In this document: piece after piece, positions 1-10,140 of the stretch
Position numbering within the stretch: the stretch's first letter is position 1
Layout of the letters: every line of letters starts with the position of its first letter
NCBI GenBank assembly: GCA_037176705.1
Contig: CM073886.1
Location: forward strand, 124,464,001 to 124,528,000
DNA length: 64,000 nt
Reading direction: 5' to 3'
Source: Molossus alvarezi
Lineage: Eukaryota; Chordata; Mammalia; Chiroptera; Molossidae
The notes under the pieces: generated by a model
Told to the model about the DNA's origin: nothing
Database searches by the model: none
Seen by the model: only the letters and a program-made list of their open reading frames with translations
Made by a program: the position numbers and the translations under genes

Positions 1-708
1 ATTAATACAGTCTCTTCTTCAAGTAGAGCAGTAATCTCTCTCAAACATTCAAAGGCCTTTAACCAAAATACTTCAAGATCTCCAGGGATTCATGCCTGAA
101 TTGGGCATATTCCCCAGGAACCCCAGTGACACCATTCTGATTTTCCAGAAGGTCTTTGCTGAATGGACTGAATATCTTTGAGTAGCTAACATTAAGAATA
201 TCTAAAAATTCTCTTTCAGGGAAATCCCAGTGATATTACCATGATCTCAGACCTTTGCATTAGCCATATTTCTAAAGTATGGATGAGAAACACCTCTCAT
301 GCTACATGGTACCCAATACAGGGACACCTGTGCTGAGGTCTGGTAGCGGTGGGAGTGACACCGGTCCTTGTAAAGACGGTCTGACATCCTGGGGCATCAT
401 AGCAGAGATTTCTGAAGCAACATCTTACCTTGTTGAATCTTCATACCTGAGGTTCTTTATGGAAACTTCAAGGCCTAACTTGCATTTCTAAAATAATTAA
501 CTCTTCTGGAAAGTTTATCTGGTTCAATAAAGACAACCATTTTCTTAAAGAAAAAAAGACGACCAGACTAGGTTGTGTTAACACAATGTTAGATTATGCA
601 GGTTGCCACCATTTTGTTGGTTAAAGTAACTAAATCTGGGCCACGTGTGTCTAAATTTAAAATGAAAGTGGGATCAAAATGTAAAGTTGATATTGCACAG
701 CTTGTCTT
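1..708. other. Unique intergenic or intronic DNA, nothing recognised
   Basis: AT-rich non-coding sequence. The only open frames are under about 75 codons and show no domain. No SINE head, LINE motif or simple repeat is visible. Confidence 0.5.
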
Positions 709-724
709 GAAAATCCGTATGGGG

Positions 725-924
725 ACTGGCTGGTGTGGGTCAGTGGATTGAGCATCTGTCCCATGGACTGAGAGGTCCTGGTTTGATTCCAGGTCAGGGC
801 ACATGCCCGGTTGTGGGCTCGATCCCCAGTAGGGGGCGTGCGGGAGGCAGCTTATTCATGTTTCTCTCTGACATCGATGTTTCTCTCTCTCCCTTCCTCT
901 CTCTCTAAAAAATAAAAACATTAA
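725..924 (+). repeat. VES-type tRNA-derived SINE
   Basis: It begins with the tRNA-like head (ggctggtgtgggtcagtgg, then a ggtttgattccaggtc B box). A gatccccagtagggggcgtg segment, a CT-rich body and an A-rich tail follow. Flanks 709-724 and 925-940 (gaaaatccgtatgggg against gaaaataccttatggg) form a decayed target-site duplication. The sequence is more diverged than the youngest copies in the window, so this is an older insertion. The tRNA-like head is a pol III promoter relic, not a tRNA gene. Confidence 0.88.
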
Positions 925-940
925 GAAAATACCTTATGGG

Positions 941-1864
941 TATGGAAAACTTTAAGTGCAAAAAAAATATAAGGATTAACAGGAATTACCAGTTGCCTGT
1001 GAGTGTTATGTACTATATATTCATAATTTGCCTTGAATTCGTGTTTGTGTGTTAGAAAAACTCCATTGCTGATAATGTGAAGTAGTTAATCATAAAGATT
1101 TGTTTTTCCATTGTGTCATTTTTTGTGTGTGATGAGGATTACGCCTTTCAAAATTCTCGTATTTCATCTCAGGTTTTTCTCATAGCTTTGTTTCATTACA
1201 AATGTAGGAGGAATGAAATGAAAAGCTGCGGCCTACGCACAACGAAAGCGTGTGCCGGGCCAATCGGCTTGGCTTATTAGCAATCTATATTCGCTGCCGG
1301 ATTCTGCGTGGGATTTTAAATCTTACTGATTTTCTAAATATCCTCCTGAAGTAACTGTTTAAATAAATGTAGTTATAAAGTTAAGGAAATAAAAGTTCCA
1401 GATAAACACATTGTATTTTCAAATGTACTCTCCTCGGGAGGGCACCAGAGGAAACAAGCCATACATTCTCTGCTCAACTTGTTAACACATTTCTAGAAAT
1501 TTACTTTTTTTATTTCCTTGAGAGTTTGCATTAAATGCTTTTGCATATGTTTGAAGAGATAAGTGAAATATACACATACACATATACATAAAATTTGGAG
1601 TCAAGCCTCAAGCATAGGCAAGTTATCAAGTGAATAATTCTATCTCTGCTTAGTAAGTTATGAAGTTAAAACCATCTAGGGGTATATATTAATTAACTGA
1701 ATCAGGAAACAATTTTCAAGATGGATTTCCCAAAAAGTATCTTGAGTTGTAACATATATATGTATCCTTGCAGAAGTACAACACCAACTTGAATATATAT
1801 TATTGGATACGTTTGTTTCAGAAAGTGATTTCACATACGTAACACTTCTTAGTTGCTTTAAACT
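941..1864. other. Unique AT-rich DNA with one CpG-dense patch
   Basis: No repeat family or gene is recognised. A patch at about 1226-1310 carries roughly nine CpG dinucleotides in 85 bases inside otherwise AT-rich, CpG-poor sequence. Confidence 0.45.
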
Positions 1865-1880
1865 GTTTATATGCAGTTTA

Positions 1881-2017
1881 GAAATTATTTTTATTTTATC
1901 TTATTATTTTTTATTTATTTATTTTGGTATGTGCCCCTGGCAGGAACCGAACCCGGGACTCTCTGGTCCACAGGCCGATGCTCCAACCACTGAGCCAAAC
2001 TGGCCAGGGCTTGCTTG
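1881..2017 (-). repeat. Short SINE made of the tRNA-like head only
   Basis: Read on the minus strand it has the complete VES-like head, including the B box (gggttcggttcctgcc). It stops at gcacatacc and passes straight into an A-rich tail, seen as the T-rich run 1881-1925 on the plus strand. The CT-rich VES body is absent. The 11-base direct repeat tatgcagttta at 1870-1880 and 2018-2028 marks the insertion. The same 3' stop is seen in the copy at 9685-9792. An independent full-length copy that lost its body is the alternative. Confidence 0.8.
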
Positions 2018-2028
2018 TATGCAGTTTA

Positions 2029-3195
2029 AAATTACCAGCTCATTATCACTCTACAGGGAGTCTGACAAGATGCATCACTGGAAGAAAGTTTTGTTGTTCA
2101 CCCGTAGTCCGTTCTTTTCTCCTTCTAGGCACAGGGCTGGATTTCATTCTTCCAGCTGCTTATAATGGGGCAGGTTCCTACGACTAGACCTGGGCAATAA
2201 GTTGTGAGGCGATGTGATGTGTGTAACTTACTGACAGAGGTAGTGTCAAGTTCGCGTACAGTATCAGTCTCTGTTCTGCTGCTGCAACCAAGAAGACCAC
2301 GTGTTCTGTGGGATGTAGATAAATTGTTGGGAAACATACTACAGCTTAGGAGCCAGGACCCCTCCAGCCCGTTCTTAACATGTTGGGTGAGCAAGAAATA
2401 TTTTTTGTTGTGTTCAGGAATGGAGTCTGCGGTTGCCTGTAAACACAATATAATGATGAAACCAAGCCACACGAATAATGTGAATATCTGTATAATTTCT
2501 TACCATAGAATTTAAAGAATGTTGGGTGTCCTTTGATCCTATGCTGAGACCCCATCAGCATCCCAATGCCATCCTGCATGGCCCCTCCCCCACTAGCAGG
2601 CATTAATCCTCAGATGCAACACTGGCAAACAACAGAGGTACTGGGACAAGTGTTCATGGGGACCTAGTTATTATGGTTGGTTGGGAGAAGGTAGTCTCAA
2701 AAGACCATAAAACAGGAAAACTCTTTATCCTACTAGGCTGATAAAGAAATAGTTATTCTTTAAAAGTCTAATTAAGAATTAGTTCTTCAAAGTTCAGTTC
2801 AAATGTACTTCACACATAATATCTTATCTCATGGAGGATAATGCCAGATAATTAAGCCAGTTTTCACTAACATATGAAAAGATGAACATCGTTACACTGA
2901 GAGAAGAGATAGGGAGGTAATTTGCGATAGGAGGTATCATTAAGGAAGGGTCCAAAATGTAGCCCAGACTTGTTCAGGAGAACATTCCTGTGTGGAAACC
3001 GACGCTCTGCAAACAAGATGTTATCATGAGGAAGGAAGGAAGGAAGGGGACTGGAAAGGAACAAAAGAAGGAAGAAATAAAGTGGAATGGCATCCAGATG
3101 TGACTATTTCATAACTTCTTGAGATTTATCTCACTGCCCATTCTGACTTTGATTGCGTTATTCTGGTTTCTTTGTCTCCAGCTTCCTAGGCCACC
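2029..3195. other. Unique DNA, no recognised gene
   Basis: Several overlapping open frames of 65-120 codons occur on both strands without conserved domains, and one begins inside the adjacent SINE. A short GGAA tract lies near 3031-3050. Nothing else is recognised. Confidence 0.4.
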
Positions 3196-3209
3196 TAGAA
3201 AGACTTCTT

Positions 3210-3427
3210 TGTTCTTTTTTTGTCTTTTATTGATTTGTAGAGAGAGAGTAAAGGAGAGGTAGAGAGAGGTAGAAACATCGATGAGAAAACATCGACTGGC
3301 CTCCTCCTGAATGCCCCCCACTGGAGATTGGGCCCTCAACCTGGGCATGTGCCCTGACTGGGAATCAAACTGGTGACCTCTTGGTGCAGGGGTCGATGCT
3401 CAACCACTGAGCCACACTGGCCAGGCA
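3210..3427 (-). repeat. VES-type SINE
   Basis: Full-length antisense copy. The T-rich tail is on the left, then a GA-rich body (aaacatcgatgagaaaac), the gggcatgtgccctgactggg segment, and the tRNA-like head ending gagccacactggccagg. Flanks tagaaagacttctt (3196-3209) and tagaaagagttctt (3428-3441) are a 14-base duplication with one mismatch. Confidence 0.9.
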
Positions 3428-3536
3428 TAGAAAGAGTTCTTAAGATGCTTATCCCCTTAATTCACTGAGGATGCTAATGAAGATTCATCAACACAAACTA
3501 ATACTTACAGCCACACTTTCAAATCCCCTTTTGCAG

Positions 3537-3603
3537 TCTCTTTTTTTGTTGTTGTTAATCCTCACCCGAGGATATGTTTTCCATTGAATTTTAGAGAGAA
3601 GGG

Positions 3604-3639
<36 letters not shown>

Positions 3640-3795
3640 TTGATGTGAGAGAGACACATTGATTGGTTGCCTCCTGCATGACTGGGGCCAGGGACAAAAC
3701 CTGCAACCTAGGTACTTGCCCTTGACCATTAATTGAACCCACAACCCTTCAGTGCATGGGCTGATGTGCTAACCACTGATTCACACTGGCCAGGT
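3537..3795 (-). repeat. VES-type SINE
   Basis: Antisense copy with the 3' motif aatcctcacccgagga, a pure GA run in the body (3609-3634), and the tRNA head at the right end (cactggccagg). It is flanked by ccttttgcag (3527-3536) and cctttttgcag (3796-3806). It lies only about 110 bases from the previous SINE in the same orientation. Confidence 0.9.
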
Positions 3796-3806
3796 CCTTT
3801 TTGCAG

Positions 3807-4720
3807 ATTTTGCTGCCCAAATTATCTCATGCTAGCCACAATTTTTAAATGGCCAGATTAGGAAACTTGAACCCAATAAACTTATGAATATTTTCCATTG
3901 TTTCATCAGTGGTTATGCTAACCCTTTCTCTCTAGGTTGGAGAGATATATTAGATCTCATGAGAGTATCTTAATATATTTAAATTGGTTTTAAAAATATC
4001 AAATTGCAAGAGTTACTTGTATAATGACCTAACCAAAAGAAGCTATAAATAATAAAATTGCATTTGAAAATATATTCATTAGATAGTCAGAAAAAGCATT
4101 GTTTCTATTTTTGTAAAAACACTATTTCAGCTAAAGTAAAAATTTTATTGTCTTAGTGGGGCTGTTTTTATTTTAATAGATATGGTCATCATACATTTAC
4201 AAATGTTAGATATTTAGAAGAAGTAATTAAAGTATATAGTAAAGCATCAATGTTAAAATAATTAAATCATCATGATTATGGTCAGTAACAATGAGTCAAA
4301 AACTTTAGTAAAGTTATATACCTAATAAATATTTTATTCCTTAAAATAAACGCATAGTTTTGTTCAAATAAATAAAAGTGAGTTACTGGATATTGTAGAG
4401 ACTTGGGGATCACTTTTGGGAAATTCAGACTGAGCTGTAATACCTTTGGTTGTCTAAACATAGTGAGAGGACAGCATTCCAAACTCAGCCATTCCAGAAA
4501 TAAAGTGAGACAGAAAATAAAGCAATCTCCAATCACTTAAGCTTCAGTCTTGGTTTCAAGGTCTTCTTTTGGAAATCTGTAGTGCCATGCTGCTGTATAG
4601 CTTTTATGAATAATCAATTCAAAATCTCTTTGAAAGGTTCTAATTTGTTTCAGAATCCCTGAAATTTCCTGTCAAACTCGAGGTTATAATACATTGAGAA
4701 ATGATGGGATAATTCCCCTT
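3807..4720. other. AT-rich unique DNA
   Basis: No gene or repeat is confidently recognised. One minus-strand frame of 84 codons (4282-4536) resembles nothing known to me. Confidence 0.4.
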
Positions 4721-4764
4721 TGTATTAGTTTGCTAGGGTTGCCATAACAAAATACCACAGACTG
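4721..4764 (-). repeat. MLT1A-type MaLR LTR, first (3'-end) fragment
   Basis: The sequence tgtattagtttgctagggtt, continuing to accacagactg, is the reverse complement of the 3' end of an MLT1A-like LTR of the MaLR/ERVL group. The match stops at accacagactg, and the LTR resumes about 3 kb downstream (7768 onward) at the corresponding internal position. No coding part of a retrovirus is present. Confidence 0.75.
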
Positions 4765-5008
4765 TTCATTTAACACTCTCGTCTTCAAATAAGAAAGACC
4801 AAATTGTTTTTTTACTTAAATCATTATTGTCTCAATTCTCTTGTTCATCTGGAAAGTTTCAACAGCCACATCTTTCTGGAACACAATTAAATCCCTCACC
4901 TTTATAACTCTACTTTGTATTTATCAACATAACACCATTTGCTACTACTCGTAACCATAGTCCCTTTGAATTGGATTTTGTAAAATCTGGCCCGTACTAA
5001 ACACACTT
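4765..5008. other. Unassigned DNA inside the split MLT1
   Basis: AT-rich sequence between the first MLT1 fragment and the L1. Its family is not recognised. Confidence 0.4.
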
Positions 5009-7226
5009 TAACATAATAAAGGCCATATATGACAAACTCACAACTAACATACTCCATGGGGAAAAACTCAAGACATTTTTCTTAAGATTAGGAACAAGAC
5101 AGATATATCCATTTTCACCACTCTTATCCAACACAGTACTGGAAAGGAAGAAGTAGAAGTAAAACTTTCATTATTTGCAAATGACATCGATAGTGTATAT
5201 AGAGAACCTAAATATTCCACCAAAAAACTACTAGAAGTGATAAATTAATTCAGTAAAGTACAGAATACAAAATAAATACTCAAAAATGGGTTGCATTTTT
5301 ACACAGCAATAATAAACTATTAGAAAGAAAAACTAAGAAAACAATCCTATTTTCAAATAAATAAATAAATAAATAAATAAATAAAACAAACCTAGGAATA
5401 AATTTAACCAAGGAGGTAAAAGACCTGTACTTGGCAAATTATAAAACACTGAAGAAAGAAACTAAAGAAGATACAAATAAATGAAAGCATATACTGTGCT
5501 CATGAGCAGAAAAGTTAACATCATTAAAATGTTGATACTACCCAAAACAATCTATGAATTTGACTCAATTCCTATCAAAATACCAAAGGTGTTTTTCATA
5601 GAACTAGAACAAGTAATCCAAAAATTTATATGAAACCACAAAAGACACCAAGTAGCCACAGTTATCTTGGGAATGAAGAACAATCTTGGAGGTATCAAGC
5701 TACCTGATATCAAACTATACTACAAGGCTATAGGAATCAAAACAGCATGGTACTGGCATACAAACAGACAAATAGATCAATGGAACAGAATAGAGGGCCC
5801 ATAAATAAACCCACACCTACAAGATCAATTAATGTATGACAAAAGAGTCAAGAATATAAAATGGGATAAAGACAGTTTATTCTATAAATAATGGAGAATT
5901 GGACAGATAAACACACAAAAGATGATATTAGATTACTTTCTTATACCATATACAAGAATAAATTCAAAATGGATTAAACACTTAAATGTAAAACTCTAAA
6001 TCATAAAAATCCTAGAAGAAAACACAGGCAGCAAATCTCAGACATTTCTCATAGCAATATTTTTTCTGATTAGTCTCCACAGGCAAGGGAAACAAAAGAA
6101 AAACTAAACAAATGGGACTACATAAAACTAAAAGTTTTGCTCAGCAAAGAAAACCATCAACAAAATGAAAAGACAACCCACTAAATGGAGAACACATTTG
6201 CCAATGATACATCTAATAAGGCGTTAATATCCAAAACTTGTAAAGAATTTCACACCAAAAAAACCCCCAAACAATCCAATTAAAAAAATGGCAGAGGCTC
6301 TGAGTAGATACTTCTCCAAAGAGGATATACAGATGGTCAATAGACATATGAGAAAGATGCTCAGTGTCATTAGAGAAATGCAAATCAAAATCACAATATC
6401 ACCTCACACCTGTCAGAATGGCTATTATCAATAAATCAACAAACAACAAGTGTTGGCAAAGATGTGAAGAAGAGGGAGCCCTCGTGCACTGTTGGTGGGA
6501 ACGCAGACTGGTGCAGCCACTGTGGAAAACAGCATGGAGGTTCCTCAAATCATTGAAAATGGAACAGCCTGATGAGCAGTGATTCCGCTGGCTGTATATT
6601 GGAAGACACCCCAGACACTAATTTGAACGAATATATGCATCCTTGTGTTCATTGCAATGTTATATTTATAATAGCCTAAATATGGAAGCAACCTACGTGC
6701 CCATCAATAGATGAAGGTTTAAAAATTGGTGGTAGATATATAGTAAAATAATACTCAGTCATAAAAAAGAAGGAAATCTTACAATTTGGGACAGCATGGA
6801 TGGACCTAGAAGGTATTATGCTAAGTGAAATAAGTCAAACAAAGAAAGATAAATACCACATGACATTATTTATATGTAGAATCCAAAGAGCCAAATAAGC
6901 AAACAAACAAAATATAAACAGGCTCACAGATACGGAGAACAGACGGATTTTTTCCAGAGGGAAAGAGAATTAGGGGGTTGGGTGAAAAAGGTGACGAGAT
7001 TAAGAAGTACGAATTGGTAGTTACAAAATAGTAACAGGGATGGGGAATATATTCAATAATATTGTAATAACTATGTACAGCGCCAGGTGAGTACTTGAAA
7101 TATCAGGGGGAACACTTTGTAAAGTATATGATTGTCACGACTATGCTGTACACCTGAAACTAATACAAAATCATATTGATTGTAAAATGTAATTTAAAAA
7201 ACTAACTAAATAAAAAACAAATAAAT
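5009..7226 (+). repeat. 5'-truncated old L1 LINE (ORF2 3' half plus 3'UTR)
   Basis: The element starts in the ORF2 reverse-transcriptase region (acataataaaggccatatat) and runs to an L1MA-like 3' end (gctgtacacctgaaactaat) followed by an A-rich tail. The RT active-site motif, normally FADD, reads FAND at 5174-5185, so the catalytic site is lost. A 72-codon open remnant at 6364-6582 is the ORF2 C-terminal part ([13 protein letters not shown], then [21 protein letters not shown]). An AAAT tract lies at 5355-5386. Stops and indels elsewhere make it a dead copy. Confidence 0.9.
6364..6582 (+). pseudogene. L1 ORF2p C-terminal remnant
   Basis: This open stretch inside the L1 encodes residues typical of the extreme C-terminal part of L1 ORF2p, including the conserved CWWE and LVQPLWKT segments. 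It has no intact upstream RT or endonuclease and is a decayed fragment. Confidence 0.8.
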
Positions 7227-7767
7227 GTGGCCCATGTTGGCATATTCTGGTTATAGCTCCTCAAAGTATAAATATAACTTTCGTCAAGATGCTTTTAGTA
7301 TTTACCTGTACTTTTGAGCTTCAAAAATGCATATTAAATACCTTCTGCGTGCCATTCATCATGCTCCACGGAGTATAAAAAGCTGAAGATGCTGTCCCTG
7401 CTGTCTAGGAGAGCAATCTGCTGCAGAGAACGATACAAACCAGTCATTTCTGCTCCACACGGAAGCGCCAGAGGGTGCCAGGGCCCGTGTCCGTACCAGT
7501 TACATAATCCCGCTCCAGTGACTCTAGCCAGTTGGACCAGAGGTGGACATCTGAACCCAGCTTGGCCAATCAGATTCTTTCTCCTGGGACTTTTTAATTT
7601 GGACCTCAAGAGAGTTGAGTTAGTTTTCTCAGTGGCTGGAACTGAAACATGAAACTCAAAATCTGGGGGGAAGCTACATTTTCCCGTATGTGTTTCAAAG
7701 AGCTGAGAAAGTTGTTGAGAAAGAGTCAAGGACCTCAGAGGCAAACAGTTGAAAAGCAAAGGAACCC
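7227..7767. repeat. Probable old unnamed interspersed repeat within the split MLT1
   Basis: The part at about 7525-7660 (accagaggtggacatctgaa, cttggccaatcagattcttt) resembles a common old mammalian repeat whose name I cannot assign. A 141-codon minus-strand frame (7334-7759) crosses it. It has no recognisable domain and is probably chance. Confidence 0.4.
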
Positions 7768-8021
7768 AAACCCCATAGACAGGGTGGCTGAAGAAGTTTA
7801 TTTTCTCTAAGTTCTGGAGGTGCCAAGTACAAGATCAAGGTGCTGGAAGGTTTCCTCTCTCCTGAGACGGTTCTCCTTGACTTGCAGATGGCCACAATTT
7901 CTCTGTCCTCACATCCCTCTTTTTCCTATGCATTCACCTCCCTGGTGCTGCTTCCTCTTTCCATGTGGACTCCAGTCATAATACATTGGACTAGGGCCCG
8001 CCTGTATGACCTCCCTTAACC
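7768..8021 (-). repeat. MLT1A-type LTR, second fragment
   Basis: The sequence agttctggaggtgccaagta through cagatggccacaatttctc to gactccagtcataatacatt is the antisense middle of an MLT1A-like LTR. It continues the fragment at 4721-4764 and is interrupted at 8022 by a SINE and an L1. Confidence 0.8.
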
Positions 8022-8036
8022 TTAATTACCTTTTTA

Positions 8037-8254
8037 TTTTTTTTAATGTTTTTTTTTTCTTTATTGGTTTTAGAGAGAGAGGAAGGGAAAGGGAGAGAGA
8101 GAGAGAAACATCGATGAGAGAGAACATCGATTGGCTGCCTCCTGCATGCCCCCACTGGGGATTTGGCCCACAACTTGGGCATGTGCCCTGACTGGGAATC
8201 AAACTGGCGATCTCTTGGGTCAATGCTCAACCACTGAGCCACACCGGCTGGGCC
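8037..8254 (-). repeat. VES-type SINE inserted in MLT1
   Basis: Antisense copy: T-rich tail, GA-rich body (aaacatcgatgagagagaac), the gcatgtgccctgactgggaa segment and a tRNA head ending cacaccggctgggc. It is bounded by the 15-base repeat ttaattaccttttta at 8022-8036 and 8255-8269. A third copy of that repeat lies beyond the adjacent L1. Confidence 0.92.
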
Positions 8255-8269
8255 TTAATTACCTTTTTA

Positions 8270-8798
8270 TTTATTTATTTATTTTTTGTTTTGTTTTTTT
8301 TAATTATTAATTAAATTTATTTTTGTTACAGATGTTTCTCCTTTTCCCCCCACTGATTCCCCCTATCTCCCTCCCTCCCTGCCCTGTCCCCAGATTTGTT
8401 GTCCATGTCCATTGTCCATGCACACATGCATATAAGTTCTGTGGTTTATCTCTCCCCCACCACCCCCTCTTCTGGGGATTGTCAGTCTGTACCCCACTTC
8501 CACGTCTCTGGGACCACCCCGTTCCTCAGACTGTTATGTTCATTATATTCCACAAATAAGTGAGATCATGTGATATTTGTCTTTCTCTGCTTGGCTTGTT
8601 TTGCTTAGGATAATACTCTCCAGGTCCCTTCATATCGTCTCAAAGGATAAGATATCTTTCTTTCTTGCCGCTGCATAGTACTCCATTGTGTCTATGTACC
8701 ACAGCTTTTATATCCATTTGTCTACTGATGGACATTTGGGCTGTTTCCAGATCTTAGCTATTGTAAATGGTGCTGCTATGAACATGGGGGTACATATA
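8270..8798 (-). repeat. 5'-truncated younger L1 3' end inserted at the same site
   Basis: Antisense L1. A T-rich tail at the left is followed by the 3'UTR (tcccccactgattccccc region) and the ORF2 C-terminal coding sequence (tgcatagtactccattgtgt, gatggacatttgggctgttt). It is bounded by ttaattaccttttta at 8255-8269 and 8799-8813. A 3' region of the same type appears at 40840-41405 (antisense) and 31812-32313 (sense), pointing to a lineage-specific L1 subfamily. Confidence 0.9.
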
Positions 8799-8813
8799 TT
8801 AATTACCTTTTTA

Positions 8814-8903
8814 AGGGTCCCATCTCACTGCCTAATCACACTGGCACTTAGGGCTTCAACATGTGAACTTTGGAGGGACACAATTCACTCCATAACACCT
8901 TTT
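8814..8903 (-). repeat. MLT1A-type LTR, third fragment (LTR 5' end)
   Basis: The sequence aagggtcccatctcactgcc to acacaattcactccataaca is the reverse complement of the LTR start and completes the element begun at 4721. The full LTR is therefore in three pieces. Confidence 0.82.
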
Positions 8904-9673
8904 AAGTAAAATATTAAGAAATATGTTCTGATCGTTAAAATCAGAAAAGATGTGAAAAAAAAAAAAAAAAAAAGAGTTCCTCTTGCCCATGCCATGTTTT
9001 AACATAATTCACACATTTATCAATTTGTTTTGCATTAAGGGAAGAAACACACCTACAATGATAAGAATGGTACATAAATATTACGGGTATTTAAAACCAG
9101 TGGTTATAGTTGTAATGATAAGGGGCAAAGGTGTTTTGAAAGATAACATTCTAGATTCCCAAGAAAATTGCCCCTGCGGAGCCGCTCAGTGTGAGTGGCA
9201 GCCGCTGCCGGCGCTCTGGCTGCAGCCCTGGGTCCTCCAGTGTGGCCCAGATTGTTTACGTTACCCCGTGTTAGATAGGAGAACACTGCCAAGTATAAAA
9301 TGATACACTTCCTGTTGAAATTAAAGCAGGTGGTGGTGCCAGTAATGAGACTCTTCATGGAGTCACATAAAAAACCCCGACTTGCCTGTCATCATTCAGA
9401 TACATTGCTGAGTTAACCAGTAACGTGTTTCTAACACAGCTAAGCTAGTTGCTAATTATCATCCTAAGCAGGAAATGAAACCCAAGACAGAACTTATCAC
9501 AACATATATTTTCCAGGATTAAAGTTAAAGTAGAATATACTAGTGGGGAAAACAAAACAAACACACATTGAGCTGGGTAGAATTAGAAAATCTGTAGTGA
9601 TTCAGGCTGTAGTGCCTACAGACCAGTGTGACAGTTTTTTGATGGTAAAGTTGTTTTTGACTGGATTTCACAT
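8904..9673. other. Unique DNA with a poly-A run and a GC-rich patch
   Basis: A poly-A run lies at 8955-8973. A GC-rich, CpG-bearing patch at about 9170-9245 (gcagccgctgccggcgctct) stands out. The short frames through it show no known domain. Confidence 0.4.
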
Positions 9674-9684
9674 GATGACATTTT

Positions 9685-9792
9685 TCTTTTTCTTTTTTCT
9701 TTTTTTGGTACGTGCTCCTTAGCGGGAACCAAACCCAGGACTCTCTGGTCCGCAGACCGACGCTCCAACCGCTGAGCCAAACCAGCCAGGGC
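9685..9792 (-). repeat. Short SINE made of the tRNA-like head only
   Basis: The minus-strand head (gccctggctggtttggctca, then gggtttggttcccgc) ends at gcacgtacc and joins directly to an A-rich tail. The CT-rich VES body is missing. The duplication gatgacatttt at 9674-9684 and 9793-9803 shows that this short form inserted as such. The 3' stop matches that of the copy at 1881-2017. Confidence 0.9.
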
Positions 9793-9803
9793 GATGACAT
9801 TTT

Positions 9804-10140
9804 CTTTACTGATAAAATTTTTATGTAAGTGACTTGATGGGTGGAGTCCATCAAGATGATCAAATCATTCTGTTTATGTAGACAGCACATACCCAGCTTT
9901 CCTGTATCTCGTTTTTCTAGAATAAAAGAAAAGATGCTTTCTGGCCTATTGAAGTCTCTCTGCCATGCTTCTCAAATATTTATCTTTATATGTTTAAATC
10001 AGCATATGAAACGCTAGAATAGCTGTGTAGACCAAGATTGTATGTCTGTGTTAATTTTCTTCTCATCTGTTGATGCTTAATGACTTTTTATTGCTGATTA
10101 TTAGATATGGAGCCATGACCCCAGGAGTATTTCTGAGACA
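9804..10140. other. Unique DNA, nothing recognised
   Basis: AT-rich, with no repeat or gene signal seen. Confidence 0.4.

Noticed and set aside
7334..7759. 141-codon minus-strand frame
   Set aside because: It overlaps an old interspersed repeat and has no domain.
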